A DNA stretch of 64,000 nucleotides from Mycoplasmopsis lipofaciens ATCC 35015 (GTDB taxonomy: Bacteria; Bacillota_I; Bacilli_A; Mycoplasmatales; Metamycoplasmataceae), in the NCBI RefSeq assembly GCF_000686585.1, contig NZ_JMKY01000006.1:1-64000 (forward strand). The letters run 5' to 3'. The notes beneath the pieces are model-generated. The model worked only from the letters and a program-made list of their open reading frames with translations, had not been told where the DNA came from and did not search any database. A program made the position numbers and the translations under genes. Positions 1-12,604 of the stretch are shown here, in pieces (within the stretch, counting starts at the first letter, position 1; every line of letters starts with the position of its first letter).

Positions 1-590
<590 letters not shown>

Positions 591-893
591 AGTATTTTCC
601 TATTGTTTTAGTTTTGTTGATGTGTATTTTAAGACATTTCAATGAATCATATGTGTTATATGATTACTCGATGAATCAAAACAAATTAACCAAAATTAAT
701 TTATTTGATGTCGTTGTAAATATTTTAAAATAATTTACTATTCAGTTTTCAAAGAACAATTTTGAGAGTTTTGTTCTCTCAAAACTAGATATAAAGCTTT
801 TAGACCTAAAAAAGCACATGACAATTATTATATAAGTAGGTCTAGTAAATTAAGGTTAATGTCTTTTAAAATAAAAAGACTGTTGTACTCCGT
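591..893 (-). other. 16S-23S internal transcribed spacer without tRNA
   Basis: About 300 bases separate the 16S 3' end from the 23S start. No tRNA cloverleaf is visible. The spacer holds a perfect 9-bp inverted repeat (760-768 with 776-784, TTTTGAGAG/CTCTCAAAA). On the coding strand it holds a TTCTTTGAAAACT element near 743-759, repeated in the leader upstream of 16S (2434-2450). That repeated element resembles the boxA-type antitermination signal of Firmicute rRNA operons (inference). Confidence 0.8.
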
Positions 894-2409
<1,516 letters not shown>

Positions 2410-2500
2410 TTGACTGTCATGTTTATATATATCTAGTTTTCAAAGAACAAATTGTGCGTAATGTTTGTAAAACGCTTAATTAGTATAACACATAAAATAT
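2410..2500 (-). promoter_or_regulatory. rRNA promoter and leader
   Basis: On the minus strand a TATACT hexamer near 2480, preceded by a T-rich -35 zone, is the best -10 candidate for the rRNA operon. Downstream lies the leader copy of the TTCTTTGAAAACT element (2434-2450) that recurs in the 16S-23S spacer. The promoter call rests on sequence resemblance only. Confidence 0.5.
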
Positions 2501-2640
2501 CAAGACAAAACAAAAAAATAAAAATTTTTCTTATTTTTAAAAATATGAATTTTTTATTAAATTTAAATAATTTTTTCTTATTTTTTTTGCAATGCGTTTT
2601 TTCTTACAAATATATATAAAAGAATTAAGGAGAATAAAGC

Positions 2641-3321
2641 ATGAAATGAAACAATAAAAAATTTAAAAAACTATTACTAAAATATTTTAAATTTTTAAAT
2701 AATTTTAAATCCATTAGCGTTTATATGAATGAAAATGTAAACAAAATTAAACCAAGATTAAGAATAATATTTCCAAAAAATTTTATTTTTCATTCTTTAG
2801 GGATTCAGTATTGTACAAAATTAAGATATAGATATAAAAATAAAATAGAAGATTTTGTAAAAGATTTAATTAATGATCAAATTAATTTTGATGAAATATT
2901 TAAAAATATTAAAAAACCAAACATTAATAAATTTTTAAAAAAATTACTAGCTCTAAAAATATTTTTAGAAATTACAGACAATCATAATGCTAAGTATAAT
3001 AATGTTTTTTCTGGTTTTGATTTTTTTAAAATAAAACCAAGTTTTGATATTAACGGAACATATAATCATTCACAACTTTTACTAGCAAGCAAATTGGATA
3101 AAAATAATAAGCGTTGCGTGATCTACGGAATATTAAATAATCTATATGGCCTAAATAATAAAAATGATTTTTTCTATAATGAAAATAAACAAATTATAAA
3201 TTCCGTTTTTGTTCCTATAAGTTTGAAATATCAAAATGATAAAAGTATTAATAAAATGAATTCAATGAAAATTTCATATTGTTTTTTAAATAATAAAAAT
3301 GGGGTACAACCCCATTATTAA
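2641..3321 (+). CDS. Hypothetical protein, 226 aa
   Basis: I do not recognise this protein. The start at 2641 follows AAGGAG (2627-2632) and reads through one UGA as Trp (residue 3). A later ATG at 2725 has no comparable ribosome-binding site. The product is basic and Asn/Lys-rich, with no clear signal peptide or membrane segment. The N-terminal 30 residues are strongly cationic. It lies alone between the rRNA promoter and the convergent gap gene. Its last codons form one arm of a hairpin at 3298-3316 that probably terminates the opposing gap transcript. It may be a lineage-specific mycoplasma protein. Confidence 0.6.
3298..3316 (-). terminator. Probable gap terminator, overlapping the convergent ORF end
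   Basis: Perfect 7-bp stem AATGGGG/CCCCATT with a 5-nt loop. On the minus strand it is followed by TTTATTATTT. It sits 15 bases past the gap stop and overlaps the last codons of the plus-strand hypothetical gene. Confidence 0.7.
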
Positions 3322-3330
3322 TAAAATGAA

Positions 3331-4350
<1,020 letters not shown>

Positions 4351-4378
4351 TTAGATGTATAAAAAATTTTTGCGTTAC

Positions 4379-4500
4379 TATATAAAATAGTGAAACGCTG
4401 TATTTTTTGCTAATACAATTTAATTATATATTTATTTTTATTTTCCATGTTTCTAATAGTAATTATATTGTTATAACTTTATGGTAATGTTTTTACATAA
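4379..4500 (-). promoter_or_regulatory. gap upstream region with TATAAT and a motif shared with xfp
   Basis: On the minus strand, TATAAT at 4467-4462 lies about 120 bases before the gap start. The 12-mer AAACATTACCAT (4492-4481) sits in the -35 zone. The same 12-mer with TATAATTAC follows the same layout before xfp. Nearer the gene, an imperfect palindrome (GCGTTACTAT ... ATAGTGAAACGC, 4391-4417) could be an operator. All regulatory roles are inferred. Confidence 0.5.
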
Positions 4501-4507
4501 ATAAAAT

Positions 4508-4530
4508 AAAGATCAAAAAACTTGATCTTT
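4508..4530 (-). terminator. xfp terminator
   Basis: Perfect 9-bp stem AAAGATCAA/TTGATCTTT with a 5-nt loop. It begins 7 bases past the xfp stop and is followed by a T-rich tract on the minus strand. Confidence 0.75.
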
Positions 4531-4536
4531 AAATTT

Positions 4537-6906
4537 TTATTTTATATTTTCTCATTTTCAAGATTTAACTTCAGGGATATCGGTACCATATTCACGTATA
4601 TATTGATTATGATATTCAATAGTTTTTTCCATTTTTTCAACAAATGATTTTGCTTTTGAACCATAAACTGCTTTAGCTGCACTAGCTGCCATATGGAAAC
4701 GGTCCATTTGTGATAATTGACGAATATCAAACGAAGTTGTAATATCACCATTTTCTCTATAACCATGTGGAATTAATTTGTGATTATGACGATCAAAGAA
4801 TATATCTCTTAAAAGTCCTTCATAAGCATGGAAAGCAAAAACAATTGGTTTATTTTTAGTAAATATTTTATCAAATTCAATATTTGTTAATCCACGAGGA
4901 TCATGTTTTGGATGTCTTAATCTTAATAAATCATTCACATTGACAAATCTAATTTTTAAGTTTTTAAATTCCTTATTTAAAATAGTTATTGCTGCTAATG
5001 CTTCTAAGTTAGGTTCTGTACCTGCTGCAACCATAACAACATCTGGTTCTTCATCGTTTTTTACATTTGAAGCTCAATCAATAATTTTTAAACCTTTTTC
5101 GACTATTTCCTTAGCTTCCTCAACACTATAAAATTGATTTCTAGGTTGTTTTGAAGCAACAATTAAATTAATAACATTTCTTTCAGACAAAGCCTTATCC
5201 ATAGTTGCTAATAATGTATTTGTATCAGCTGGTAAATATTCTCTAATTAAATCTGGTCTTTTGTCAGCTAAATGAGATAAAATTCCAGGATCTTGGTGTG
5301 TATAACCATTATGATCTTGTTGGAAAGCTGTTGAAGTTGCAATTAAATTTAATGATGGATAATCATTTCTTCAATCAATTTCTTTTGCTTTTCTTAATCA
5401 TTTCATATGTTGTGTAACCATAGAATCAACAACTCTTAAAAATGATTCATATGAAGCAAAAATACCATGACGGCCTGTTAATACATAACCCTCTAAAAAT
5501 CCTTCTGCTTGATGTTCTGAAAGTTGTGAATCAATAATTCTACCTGCAGGACTTAATGCTTCATCCAAATCATTATCAATTCTTTCCATTCATTGTCTAT
5601 TTGTTACTTTGAATAAATTATATAGTCTATTTGATTTAGTTTCATCTGGTCCGAAAATTCTAAAATTATCTGGGTTTTTTTCAACAACTTCTGAAAGATA
5701 ACTTCCTAGTTCTACCATATCTTGTGCGATTTTTTCGCCAGGTTTAGCAAAATCTAATGAATAATTAGTTCAATTTGGTAATAATAATTTTTTAGGATTA
5801 ATTCCCCCATTAGTAATTGGATTTATGCCCATTCTTTTATCTCCAAGAGGTGAAATAAAGAACTCATCTTTTAATTTTCCGTTTTCATCAAATAATTCTT
5901 CTGGTTTATAAGATCTTAATCAATCTTCTAATTTATCTACATGTTCCATTTGTTCTGCACTAACAGGAATTGGAACTTGATGAGCTCTAAAACTTCCTTC
6001 AACTGCTTCATTATTTCAAGTTTTTGGTCCTGTTCAACCTTTTGGAGTTCTAAGAATAATCATTGGTCAAACTGGTCTTGTTGCTTTTTCAGCAGAATTT
6101 TGACGAGCTTTATTTTGAATAAATTTAATTTCTTCAATTACTTTATCTAAAGTTTTTGACATTTTAGCATGCATAACTTTAGGTTCATCGCCTTCAACAA
6201 AGTAAGGTTTTCACCCCATACCTTCAAAATATTTTGTTAATTCTTTGTTTGTTTTACGACACAAGATAGTAGGATTTGAAATTTTGCCACCATTTAAATG
6301 TAAAATAGGTAAAACAGCTCCGTCATTTACTGGGTTAATAAATGAATTTGAAAATCATGATGCTGCCAAAGGTCCAGTTTCACTTTCTCCATCCCCCACA
6401 ACTGTTGCTGCTATAACGTCAGGATTATCTAAAATAGCTCCTGTTGCATGAGATAATGAATAACCTAATTCACCCCCTTCATGTATTGAACCTGGAGTTT
6501 CTGGTGCTGCATGACTAGCTGTACCGCCAGGAAATGAAAAGTACTTGAATAAATGTTTCATACCTTTTTCATCTTGAGTTACATTAGGAAATAGTTCAGT
6601 ATATGAACCATCTAAGTATGAATTTGATGTCATAACTTGACCACCGTGCCCTGGTCCTTCAATATAAAACATGTTTAAATCATACTTATTAATAACTCTA
6701 TTTAGATGTGCATAAATAAAATTTTGTCCACTTATTGTACCTCAATGTCCAATTGGATAAACTTTAACATCATCTTTTGATAACTTAGTTTTTAATAATG
6801 GGTTGTTTCTTAAATAAATTTGACCAACAGATAAATAGTTAGCCGCTCTTCACCAAGCATCTACTTTAGTCAAATATTCTTTAGAATCATATTGTGTTTT
6901 CTTCAT
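4537..6906 (-). CDS. xfp: Phosphoketolase (xylulose-5-P / fructose-6-P)
   Basis: Thiamine-diphosphate enzyme that splits xylulose 5-phosphate (and possibly fructose 6-phosphate) with phosphate into acetyl phosphate plus a sugar phosphate. Acetyl phosphate can feed ATP synthesis through acetate kinase. The 789-aa length is typical. Motifs include [38 protein letters not shown], the TPP/Mg motif GDGESETGP near residue 172, and the C-terminal HAYEGLLRD ... [15 protein letters not shown]. Many Trp codons are UGA. The start at 6906 follows AGAGGAAAA. The gene is monocistronic with its own terminator. Confidence 0.97.
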
Positions 6907-7015
6907 ATTTTTCCTCTCTAATAATATTAATAAAATAATAAAAATTTATACTCATAAGATCTTATTACTTATATAAATATGTGTTTCTATTATATATAGA
7001 TTAAAAAAAACGACA

Positions 7016-7060
7016 TATTGTAATTATATTTTTAACATAAATTAATGGTAATGTTTGCAT
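7016..7060 (-). promoter_or_regulatory. xfp upstream region with TATAAT and the motif shared with gap
   Basis: On the minus strand TATAAT (7028-7023) lies about 115 bases before the xfp start. It is preceded by AAACATTACCAT (7056-7045), identical to the 12-mer before gap. The spacing between the two blocks differs by 3 bases from gap. A second -10-like TATATAAT lies closer to the gene. Confidence 0.5.
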
Positions 7061-7177
7061 TATGGTTAAATTTAATAAAAACTTTAAAAGTTCATAAAAA
7101 TGAAATTAGATTAAAATTTAATTGTGGCTTTAAAAATGCTAATTTATCACGATAAAGGTTGAACTTATAGCGGGCCC

Positions 7178-7206
7178 AGCGTAGTCTTTTGGCTACGCAC
7201 TTTTTT
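7178..7206 (+). terminator. Hairpin with T-tract in the xfp-prophage gap
   Basis: Stem GCGTAG/CTACGC with an 8-nt loop, followed by a run of T. No plus-strand ORF upstream explains it, so it may end a small RNA or be a remnant of the pre-integration intergenic region. The stretch 7061-7291 is otherwise AT-rich and shows no gene. Confidence 0.5.
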
Positions 7207-7291
7207 AATACATCATAAAACACATACTAAAAACAAAAAAATCATAAAATTTAAACTACTTTTTTGTTTTATTTATAGTGAAATTAAGGAG

Positions 7292-7314
7292 TTTATTTTT
7301 TTAATGTACTTTAT
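7292..7314. other. attL: left prophage junction
   Basis: Host TTTA, then a TTTTTT spacer (7296-7301), then the phage arm TAATGTACTTTAT (7302-7314). The 13-mer TTATTTTTTTAAT at 7293-7305 is repeated directly at attR (22706-22718). The phage arm is the exact reverse complement of the phage arm at attR, so joining the ends gives a perfectly symmetrical site. Confidence 0.8.
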
Positions 7315-7336
7315 TCAGTAATAGAGTACATTTTTT
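7302..7336 (+). terminator. Hairpin with T-tract just inside attL
   Basis: AATGTACTTTATT (7303-7315) pairs with AATAGAGTACATT (7320-7332) with one G-T mismatch, and a T-run follows. It can act as a terminator. The second arm also looks like another copy of the att arm, so it may instead be an extra integrase-binding site. Confidence 0.5.
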
Positions 7337-7398
7337 ATTCTCTTACTTCATAAAGATCTTTCTGTATTAATTAAAAACTAAATCTGCTTATAAGTTTT

Positions 7399-7552
7399 AT
7401 GTTTGAAACTTATATATATTTAAGCATTAAATATATATAAAAATTTGAAAACATTATCTTCGCTTCAACATTCGGTTGCTCCTTCGCTTCGATAACGCTT
7501 TTCAAATTTTTATTCTAATTTCAAAGGTAAACAATATATAAGTTTCAAACAT
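7399..7552. repeat. Nested inverted repeats (154-bp cruciform-like structure)
   Basis: The outer arms are a perfect 19-bp inverted repeat (7399-7417 with 7534-7552). An inner perfect 13-bp repeat follows (7439-7451 with 7499-7511), and then a 5-bp TTATC/GATAA pair (7454-7458 with 7491-7495). The central loop holds two direct copies of CTTCGCTTC (7458-7466 and 7482-7490). No ORF covers it. It lies between attL and the first phage gene. It could be a replication origin, a structured RNA or a regulator-binding region; the sequence does not decide between them. Confidence 0.75.
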
Positions 7553-7594
7553 TTACAAAGAAATACCAGCAAGAATGCAGGTATATTAAAAATG

Positions 7595-7630
7595 TAATAT
7601 ACTTTTTCGCTCAATTAATATACTTTTTTT
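7595..7630. repeat. Two 21-bp-spaced copies of TAATATACTTTTT
   Basis: Copies at 7595-7607 and 7616-7628 lie on the same face of the helix (21 bp apart), about 90-115 bases before the helicase gene. They match 11 of 13 positions of the att arm in reverse orientation and recur at 20685 and 22671. An operator or integrase accessory site is likely. Confidence 0.6.
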
Positions 7631-7709
7631 CGAAATTAAAAGTTTGTTAGGGGGCGAAAAAAAATAGACCCTTTTTAGATTTAGTTAAAAGACAAAAAAG
7701 GAGTAGTTA

Positions 7710-8579
7710 ATGGAAATCCAGAAAGAAAGTACATTGGGCTATCACTGACTTGATAGTCTTATAAAAAACAAAAATAAATTTATGATAAACAATGAAGACA
7801 CATTTAAAACAAATGTTTTAGGATTAGATGAGAAAATTCATGGACTTGTTCAAGGCCAACTTTATGTTTTAGCTGCAAGACCAGCAGAAGGAAAAACGAC
7901 ATTAGCAATTAATTTAATATTAAGGTCTTTGAAAAACTTAAAAGAAAATGAAATAATCATTTTTATTTCGTTAGAGATGAGCGCTAAAGAGATATTGAAT
8001 AGAATTCTTAAAATTTTAAATAATTACGAAATAGGTATCTCGTTGCAAGAATTAATGAATACTAAAAAACTTTTAATAATTGATTATTCACATTCAAACG
8101 TTTCAAATATTAAAAAAATTATTCAAGAACAGCAAAAAACAAAAATAGTTAAATCTGTTTTTATTGATCATTTACAATTGCTAGAAACCTCAAATATTAA
8201 TTTGCCACGGTATGAAAAAATGACACAAATAACAAGAGAATTAAAAATAGTTGCAAGAGAAACAAACATTAATATTTTAGCTGTTTCACAATTAAGTAGA
8301 GATGTTGAAAAAAGAACAAACAAAAAAGAAAGTTATGAAATTCAACTTTCAGATTTAAGAGATTCAGGTTCTATAGAGCAAGATGCAGATATAGTTTTAT
8401 TTTTATATAAACCGAAAACAATTAAAACAAAAGAAGGAAAAAGCATTCAAAATAAAAACCAACATATTATTCAAATAGGAAAAAATCGAAACGGTTCACT
8501 CGGAATGATTCCAACAATCTTTTTTAAGGATAAATGTTTATTTACTTTTTTGGAGGATTATAAAAATGAAAAGAAATAG
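7710..8579 (+). CDS. Phage replicative helicase, DnaB-type C-terminal domain only
   Basis: The 289-aa protein is a RecA-fold hexameric helicase core. Walker A is AARPAEGKT (Lys62). It also has the FISLEMS motif, the Walker B-like VFIDHLQLL, AVSQLSR, and the DnaB signature DLRDSGSIEQDADIVLFLYK, ending in IGKNRNGSLG. The N-terminal primase-interaction domain of cellular DnaB (about 150 aa) is missing; only about 40 residues precede the core. The start at 7710 follows AAAGGAG and reads one UGA as Trp. It is the first gene of the phage operon and probably drives phage DNA replication. Its stop overlaps the next gene. Confidence 0.9.
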
Positions 8580-8724
8580 AGGTAATTTTTGTGTTATCTG
8601 TGAAACTAATTTGAACGATGTTGAAAAAAAATATGAATGAAATAAATATAAAGTATGTTCAAAAGATTGTTTAAATATTGTTCAAAGTTGAGCTATGGAA
8701 ATAGATTTACCAAATTATGAATAA
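8566..8724 (+). CDS. Small zinc-ribbon-like protein, 52 aa
   Basis: Too short for ordinary ORF cut-offs and interrupted twice by UGA-Trp. It has a CVIC pair near residue 9 and CSKDC near residue 31, spaced like a zinc-binding ribbon. The start overlaps the helicase end by 14 bases and is preceded by GGAGG. The stop overlaps the methylase start by 8 bases. The function is unknown. A phage DNA-binding or replication accessory role is plausible from position. Confidence 0.65.
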
Positions 8725-9430
8725 AATTAAACCTATTTTTAGATTAGTTGGTTCTAAATACAGAATGCTCGACTGGCTTTTCGAAAAAATGAAAATAGAA
8801 AAGTATACAAAATTTATTGATTTGTTTGGTGGAACAGGAATAGTTGGAGTGAATGTAAAAAAATCGTTCAAAAACATTCAAACAGTTTTAATAAATGATT
8901 TTGATAATATTTTGGAACCATTAGATATAAAACATGCTGTTTTATCACAAGTTTGTTTTAATGGTTTTGGTTCAGTTACAGAGCGGGCTTTGAGTTTTTT
9001 TAGTACCAAAATAAATAACGGTTATTTTGAAAATATAAAAGCATATAAAAATGTTTTAAAAAACTGTAAAGTTACACATTACGAAGCAACAGATTTTTTA
9101 AATAGAAAAAAAGAATATTTAAAAGAACATCAAAATGAACTTTTAATTTATATGGACATTCCTTATTATGACAAAAAACACAAAAATTCTTGTTTTTATA
9201 AAAACAAATTAAATATAGATTATTTTTTAGAAGTTATAACTAAGCTAAATGAAGATATTCCAGGCTTATCGATGGCTTTAAGTATCGACGATAGTAATCA
9301 AAAAGTTTTAAATAAATTATCACATTGAACAAAACATACCAAACAAATTAGTAAAGTAAACGCTTCACGCTCGGGCGTTATTAAAAAAGGAAATGAATAT
9401 TTATTGATATGAGGAGAAAAAAATGATTAA
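8717..9430 (+). CDS. D12-class DNA adenine methyltransferase (Dam-like)
   Basis: The 237-aa protein has an N-terminal FRLVGSKYRML like the (K/R)xxGxK start of D12 enzymes. The SAM-binding loop is DLFGGTG (residues 35-41). The catalytic region is LLIYMDIPYY (D147-Ile-Pro-Tyr150). The usual catalytic motif is DPPY, so the first Pro is Ile here, an unusual substitution. Two Trp codons near the C-terminus are UGA. It probably methylates phage DNA to escape host restriction or to time replication; the target site cannot be read from the sequence. Starts and stops overlap with both neighbours. Confidence 0.85.
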
Positions 9431-9749
9431 AATAATTTGTTCTAAATGTAATTATGAAATGATTTTTGAACCAAAAATAAATCATTTGTCCAATATAGAA
9501 AAAGAGTCCGAAATTGATAAAAAAATTGAATGTAAAGAATGCACTGAATTAAAAAAACAATGAACAATTAATTTTCAAAAATTTGTAAATTCAACAAATG
9601 AAAAAGAAAGAAAAGAGATAGAAAAATGGGAAAAAAATGTTTTTTGAAACCATAGAGTGAAAATTCATGGTGAAATCTCTGCTTATGACAATAAAAGATA
9701 TGGATACCAAAAATCGTTAACAAAGAAAATAAAAACGAAAGAAAAATAA
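9423..9749 (+). CDS. Zinc-ribbon hypothetical protein, 108 aa
   Basis: Reads through two UGA codons. An N-terminal CSKC (residues 6-9) and a CKEC (about residues 36-39) could bind one zinc. The rest is charged and helical. It lies between the methylase (8-base overlap at the start) and the terminase, which begins one base after its stop. That is where phage small terminase subunits or HNH/zinc proteins often lie, but I see no HNH or helix-turn-helix motif. Small-terminase function is a guess. Confidence 0.6.
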
Positions 9750-9750
9750 A

Positions 9751-11415
9751 ATGGAGAAAAAAGTTTTTAAAGAAAAACCTCCTATTTTCACAGAAGAAAA
9801 ATTAAAAGAGATTTTACATTATACAGATTGCAATGAAAACCCTGCTTGAAACAGTTTTTTATCAAAAACAGTTTTTGAATTACATTCAGGCGCTAAAGGA
9901 GTATCAAAATCTTTTGGTCAAGCTGTTATTACTATTTTTCGTTTAGTTAATGATATTCGTTTTTGCAGTATGTGAACTCGTAATCAATATAACCATATTA
10001 AAAAAACATTACGACCTACTTTTGAAAAAGTATTGAGTTTCTTAAAAAACGAACATAATCTGGATTTTACGCCTTACGTGTCAATATATGATTCGGGTGT
10101 TTATTGAGATTATGACGATGGAGGATTAGGAAGAGCAATTTATTTTGAGAATTTCGAAAAAATTCAAGCATTTCAAGGAATTACTTTAAAAAATAATGAT
10201 TTTCTTTTTGGAGAATTAGTTTTAGATGAACCGATAGAAGATCCTGCTGATACTTTAAAACTTCCTCATCAACTAGAAGAATTGTACAAATTGCAAGAGA
10301 GCAAATTGCCTTTATTAATTGCAAATACAGTTTCTCGTTTAAAAGCGCCTGATGATTTTCAAATAAAAATAAAATTTCTTTACAACATTTTTACTACTGA
10401 CCACTGAATTATTAAAAATTATCATAATAATATTATTAATTTAGTTTTACCTAATGGAACACTTAACGAAGTAGTTAAAAAAGAATTAATCGAAAATAAA
10501 TTTATCCAAGTGATTAATGAAGAGTTTAAGTCGAGTTTAGGAATTAGTTGCACAATGTATTCTAAATTTTTTGTTCCAAAAAAAGAATTAAGCGATTATC
10601 AAATAAAACAATTAGATTCTTTAGAAAAAGAGAACTATAAAATGTGAGTAATAACTGTATTAGGTTTTGCTTTTGAAGATCCAAACAACAAGCCTAATTA
10701 TTTTTTAAGACCATATTTATATACTCCTAAAAACAAAAAATTAAATCAAATAAAAGTGATTAGAAATTTAGAGGAAATACCAGATAAAAGCATTGTTGCA
10801 ATTTATGATGGTTTTGATCCAGGTTTAAGTGATAAATCCGCTTGAGTCAGAACTTTATTGTTAGAAAGCGGACACATAATAATATTGAATGCAATAGATA
10901 ATTTAGGACAAAAAATAAAAAAGAAATCTTCTAAACCAAGAACTCAAATAAATGAATTATTAATTAATTTAATTAAAAAATCAAATGAAGAATTATTTAT
11001 TAAATATAAAAATAAGTTCTTTAACAGTGATTTTAAAACGGTTATTTTAACAGATAATGACATTATAGCTGAATCGTTAAATTTATTAATTATTAAAGAA
11101 AACATAAATGCTTTTTGCATGTTGGCAAATCGACGAGATACAAATAAACAAAAATTTGGAATTATTAATAGGCAAAATTGACAAAAATGAATTTTTAAAA
11201 ATCAAATGATTTTTTTAACAAAAAATTCTGCATTCATTATTGATTATTTAGCTAAACAAATGATATTGCCAGATGAAACAAAAAGAGATGAAACCATTAA
11301 CAAAGAAATTTATGATTTAGTCAATGCTTTTGAAATGTCTTGCTCTATGTTATATCAATACCAATATTCAATGCAAATGAAAATAAATAAGGAGAAAAAT
11401 GAACGAATTAAATAA
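9751..11415 (+). CDS. terL: Phage terminase, large subunit
   Basis: ATP-driven DNA packaging motor and nuclease, 554 aa with seven or more UGA-Trp codons. The Walker A-like loop SGAKGVSKS is at residues 46-54 and Walker B LVLDEP at 156-161. The C-terminal nuclease domain shows IYDGFDPGLSDKSAW (Asp353/Asp356) and a second acidic cluster LTDND near residue 435. This layout is typical of TerL. It starts right after the 108-aa gene and overlaps the portal candidate by 17 bases. Confidence 0.88.
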
Positions 11416-12604
11416 AATGCAGATAACTTTAAGAGACTTGATGGAAAAAAGCAATGATATGACAAAAGATATTTTTGATATTCCAGGTTATTTTAGACCA
11501 AACTCTAAAAATGTTTATTTATCATTAGGAGCCAAAATTCAATCAAACACACTCGCTTTTAAAGTACCAGAAGTTAAATTTAAAAATGAATCGATTCAAA
11601 AACTTTGAGATTTAGATATTAAAAGAAATAAATTTTTAGAATTAATTCAACAATTAGAAACAAATTTATTCTTAAATGGTATTTATGGTTTAGGTATAAC
11701 AAAAACTGGAAGATTCAAATTAGGAAAAGTTGATGATTATAAATATAGAGATTTTAAACTAATAAAACTTTCTATTGTTGTAGATAATGTAAACGATGAA
11801 AACGACTCTTATGAAATTATTAAAGAATATGATTTAACAAAACCAAAAAAAGACACAAATGATATTTATGTTTCTGTTTTTGCAAGAAACAAAATTAGCA
11901 AAGAAATAATTTCAATAGAAAAGTTAAAAAATTATGATTCTGAATATTTAACAGAAATAAAAGAAGAATTTATTCCTTGAATTATTTTTAAAAATAACTA
12001 TTTGGGCAATAGTGAAATTGAAAATGTAGACAATTCTTTGTTTCAAATGTTAGACAATTCGCTTGAGTGTATTTTAAGAGATAATTTTTGGTCAAATCCC
12101 TTCATATTTATAGTTAATAATTTCGCTTCCGATTCTTCAAAAGACATTACTGATTCAATTTATGATTTTGGAAAAAGAGTAATTAGTACAAATTCTCTAC
12201 TTTCAAATTCTGTTGCAAATCCAATTGAGTTTTATCAAGGAGTTTCGAATACCCAAAATATAATGCAAAAAATAGATAAATTAAACTATTTAATTAAGGA
12301 TCAAATGTTTTTTAAAATGAATTCAGCAGATTTTGGAACTAAAAATATGCATAATGCTGAATTTGAACATTTAAATTCTAATTTTAAGGATTATTTCGAA
12401 TCAAAAGCGAACGTAAGAGAAGAATATTATTGAGATTTTGTCGATTTGTGATTAACTAAATTAAAAATTGATGAAAAAGAATTTGAAATCATGGTTCCAA
12501 GTTCTACAAAATACTTAAAAAGCAAAGAATCAATTTATACAACTGATTTAAATGGAGTTGTTATTAATAAAAATAATAATTTTAAGGAAATTTCAAATGA
12601 TTAA
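11399..12604 (+). CDS. Phage portal protein candidate, 401 aa
   Basis: The start at 11399 follows AAGGAG and overlaps the end of terL. The length and the position directly after terL fit a portal protein, the head vertex ring through which DNA is packaged. The middle (residues about 200-300) has a hydrophobic/helical region followed by a long amphipathic helix, as portals do. I see no diagnostic motif, so the assignment is mainly from synteny. It reads several UGA-Trp codons and overlaps the next gene by 8 bases. Confidence 0.6.
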
